A stretch of 31,281 nt of DNA, taken from the NCBI GenBank assembly GCA_003990745.1, contig RBNI01000439.1, forward strand, positions 1 to 31,281, written 5' to 3'. The position numbers were made by a program, and so were the translations under genes. Of this stretch, positions 29,241 to 31,281 are shown piece by piece (positions within the stretch are counted from its first letter, which is position 1; each line of letters begins with the position of its first letter). The notes beneath the pieces are model-generated. The model saw only the letters and a list, made by a program, of their open reading frames with translations, had not been told where the DNA came from and searched no databases. The DNA is from Jimgerdemannia flammicorona (taxonomy: Eukaryota > Mucoromycota > Endogonomycetes > Endogonales > Endogonaceae).

Positions 29241-31281
29241 GGCCAATTGAGAACTGGAGGCCAATCATACTTCTGGACATGGACAGGAAGATGGTGACTA
29301 AGGTGATTGCTGCAAGGCTGCAGAAAGTTGCCCAATAGGTGCTGGGGGAGGAACAGCGGGGCTTTGTTGGGGGCAGACTTATAAGAGATGGGATGGCGTA
29401 GGTTCATGGTGTCATTGAAGGGGCCCGGACCTGTGGACTAGATGGGAGGTTGGTCTTTCTGGACCAGAAGAAGGTCTACGACCAAGTACAGCGGGTGTGG
29501 CTGGGCAAGGTATTGGACTGGATTGGAGTTCTCCCAAGGTTTAGGGCCTCTATGTTGAGTCTGCTGGAGAGCAGTCGGGCAGCTATGACATGTAATGGTC
29601 ACCATGGGAGGGCATTTTCCTTGAGAAGGGGAGTTCCTCAGGGGGACCCCCTGTCCCCTATTCTTTATGCCCTTTTGCTGGAGCTGTTGATGGATAGGAT
29701 TTGCCAGAAGGTAGCAGGGCTCTCTAGATATGGTATAGTGTAGAAGGTGGGGGCCTTTGCTGATGATATGGTGGTTGGACTTGGGTCTGTGGCAGATGTA
29801 GAGGCACTTCAGGAGACTGTAGAATGGTATGAGGCCCACTCGGGGGTGAAGCTCAACTGGCATAAGTGTGAGATGATGGTGCTGGGAAATGGGCTAGTGG
29901 GTGGAGACATCATTGGAACAATTGTCCCTACTGGAGAGGTGGTGCGGTATCTGGGCATCTTCCTCTCTGTATATGGTTCTGTCTTGCCACAAGTGTGGTG
30001 GGAGAGCAGGGTGAATATTTGGGGAGAGGCTCTTCATGGGTTAGGAGGCCGCCATATCTCTCTAGCAGGGCGGGTGTCAATTCTGAATGTATATTGGTTC
30101 CCCAAGCTGTGGTATGTGGCATATCACCTCAACTTCCCAGCATGGGTAGTGAAGAAGCTGACGAAGGTGGCTAGGGATTGGATCTGGGTGGGGAGGAGGT
30201 CCCAGGTCAGTTGGGATACTCATGTGAGACCAGTGGTCCAGGGGGGTCTTGGACTGGTGGACTTCCCTAAGAGGCTGCACTGCTTGTGAGCCTGGTGGTT
30301 GAAGAGAGCTGTAGAACTGCAGAGTGGAGGATGGGTACCTCTGCTACAGAAGGTATGGGAGATGCGAACATCCCCTCAGGGGTCCTCCAGAGCTCTGCTC
30401 TCTTTGGTGGGGCTGAATGACATTTGGCGGATGCAGTTCAAGGGCTTCTGGTGGGGCGTGGCCGATGGAGCACACTGAATTGGCCTACGCTGGCAAGGCA
30501 ATGAGGGGGAGGAGGTGGAGGGGCCTAATATGTAGCATTGGGATAGATTGCTACTGGGGGGTACTCCTCTTACTACATTCGATATTGGGGAGGGAGTAGA
30601 GTATTAGCAGGGGCTTGGCCAGGATCTTTGGCTGAGTGGCTGGCAGGTGGCAGGGATCGGCAAGGAGTGGGACTGGGCTGGTATCTGGTCTTGGAGTACA
30701 GAGGTATGGAGGTGGCTCCCCCCCAAGTTCTGGGTGTGGTATGGTGGAGAATGCTGCAGAGGAATGTCATACTGAATTTCCACACAGAGTATTTGGTAGA
30801 TGGTGGACAATTTGACTGTGAGGAGTGTTATGATGTTGAGCAAGCTGGGGGTTATGTACAGACACCAGAACATTGGCTGGGAGAGTGTGAGGTTTTGGGG
30901 GAATTTTGGGCTGAAATAGGAGATAGACTAGGTGTGGAGCGTAGGCTGGTGGGGGAGGGGGGTCGCTGGGAGGACTTGAGAACTCAGCTGGTAGGTGGGG
31001 TGGGTGATAGTTGGCTTACTGTAGGGTGGGTATTAGCAATATGGGTGGGACTGGTGGATCATTGGCTTTTTGTATTTGAGGAGGGGCAGTGGTTGGGACT
31101 GTAGGAGAAGGTGTTAAGGTGGGAGGGGCTGTTGGGGGATCTGCTGACTGGATGGTGGGTGGGTTGGGGTCCTCAGGAGGGTCGACATCATGGTTTGGTG
31201 GTTAGGATCTATGTGCAGAGTGGTGGGAGGGTGGCGATGGTGTTAGACAAAGTGGTCTTTCATTGAGAAAGGGTAGGGGGG
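29240..31281 (+). mobile_element. LINE-2, 5'-truncated non-LTR retrotransposon (runs off the window)
   Basis: Begins inside the RT domain at GPIENWRPI (29240 onwards) and continues RKMVTKVIAARLQKV, RGFVGGRL, VFLDQKKVYDQV (about 29453), RRGVPQGDPLSPILY (about 29620) and GAFADDMVVGLG with the catalytic FADD box at about 29753-29766. The connection domain follows, then a zf-RVT-like C-terminal zinc motif CEEC...HWLGEC at 30817-30894. Stops at 29310, 29396, 29741 and 30289 fit CAG-to-TAG or CGA-to-TGA, and a frame change lies between about 30480 and 30628. The last frame ends at 31104; the rest is G-rich 3' UTR. It resembles the Tad/L1-like group of fungal LINEs. It is the least decayed of the three LINE fragments. 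Confidence 0.87.

Noticed and set aside
21046..31281. LINE-1 and LINE-2 as two halves of one LINE split by Gypsy-3
   Set aside because: LINE-2 restarts at an earlier point of the RT domain than the point where LINE-1 is cut, and LINE-1 is more decayed, so they are separate insertions.

Overview
The window looks like a piece of repeat-rich heterochromatin from a filamentous fungus, most likely an ascomycete. Three things suggest this: Ty3/Gypsy chromovirus-type and Tad/L1-like retrotransposons, long AT-rich blocks almost without CpG, and stop codons that nearly always fit C-to-T or G-to-A changes (CAA/CAG to TAA/TAG, CGA to TGA, TGG to TAG), as left by RIP-like mutation. The species cannot be named from the sequence, and no ordinary host gene is recognisable.

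Layout. 1-267 and 1636-2706 are unassigned. 268-1635 is a 9-bp minisatellite that is open in all six frames. From about 2707 to the right edge everything is nested retroelements. The oldest layer, Gypsy-0 (minus strand), leaves an LTR at 2707-3604, the C-terminal end of pol at 3642-4614 and an integrase-core fragment at 17700-17861. Gypsy-1 (plus strand, 4615-17694) is inserted in that integrase and has a 5-bp target duplication, CTCAG/CTTAG. Gypsy-1 itself holds a solo LTR (8451-9941, duplication CAGAG/CAGAG) and a 5'-truncated LINE in its 3' LTR (15388-16212). Gypsy-2 (minus, same family as Gypsy-1) begins at 17862 in the same Gypsy-0 integrase. Its integrase is interrupted by LINE-1 (21046-22282, plus), which is interrupted by Gypsy-3 (22283 to about 29240, minus), whose gag is interrupted by LINE-2 (about 29240 to the right edge, plus). 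Mutational decay is heavy in Gypsy-0/1/2, intermediate in LINE-1, and light in Gypsy-3, LINE-2 and the solo LTR.

Biology. Gypsy-1 reads gag (zinc knuckle) - dUTPase - small Cys/His module - aspartic protease - RT - RNase H - integrase - chromodomain. Gypsy-3 reads gag - protease - the same Cys/His module - dUTPase - RT - RNase H - integrase, without a chromodomain. So both elements carry a dUTPase and the same unnamed Cys/His module, but the block between gag and RT is in mirror order. In addition, the LTRs carry sense-strand protein-coding sequence upstream of a TATAAATA-CCCC promoter: about 275 codons in Gypsy-3, roughly 350-400 decayed codons in Gypsy-1/2, and a shorter remnant in the solo LTR. 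All share an in-frame acidic DDVI-type motif. These LTR-borne ORFs and the dUTPase/Cys-His cassette are the most novel content of the window.

Limits: boundaries of decayed ORFs and of LTRs with only one visible copy are approximate, and no alignment or database search could be run.
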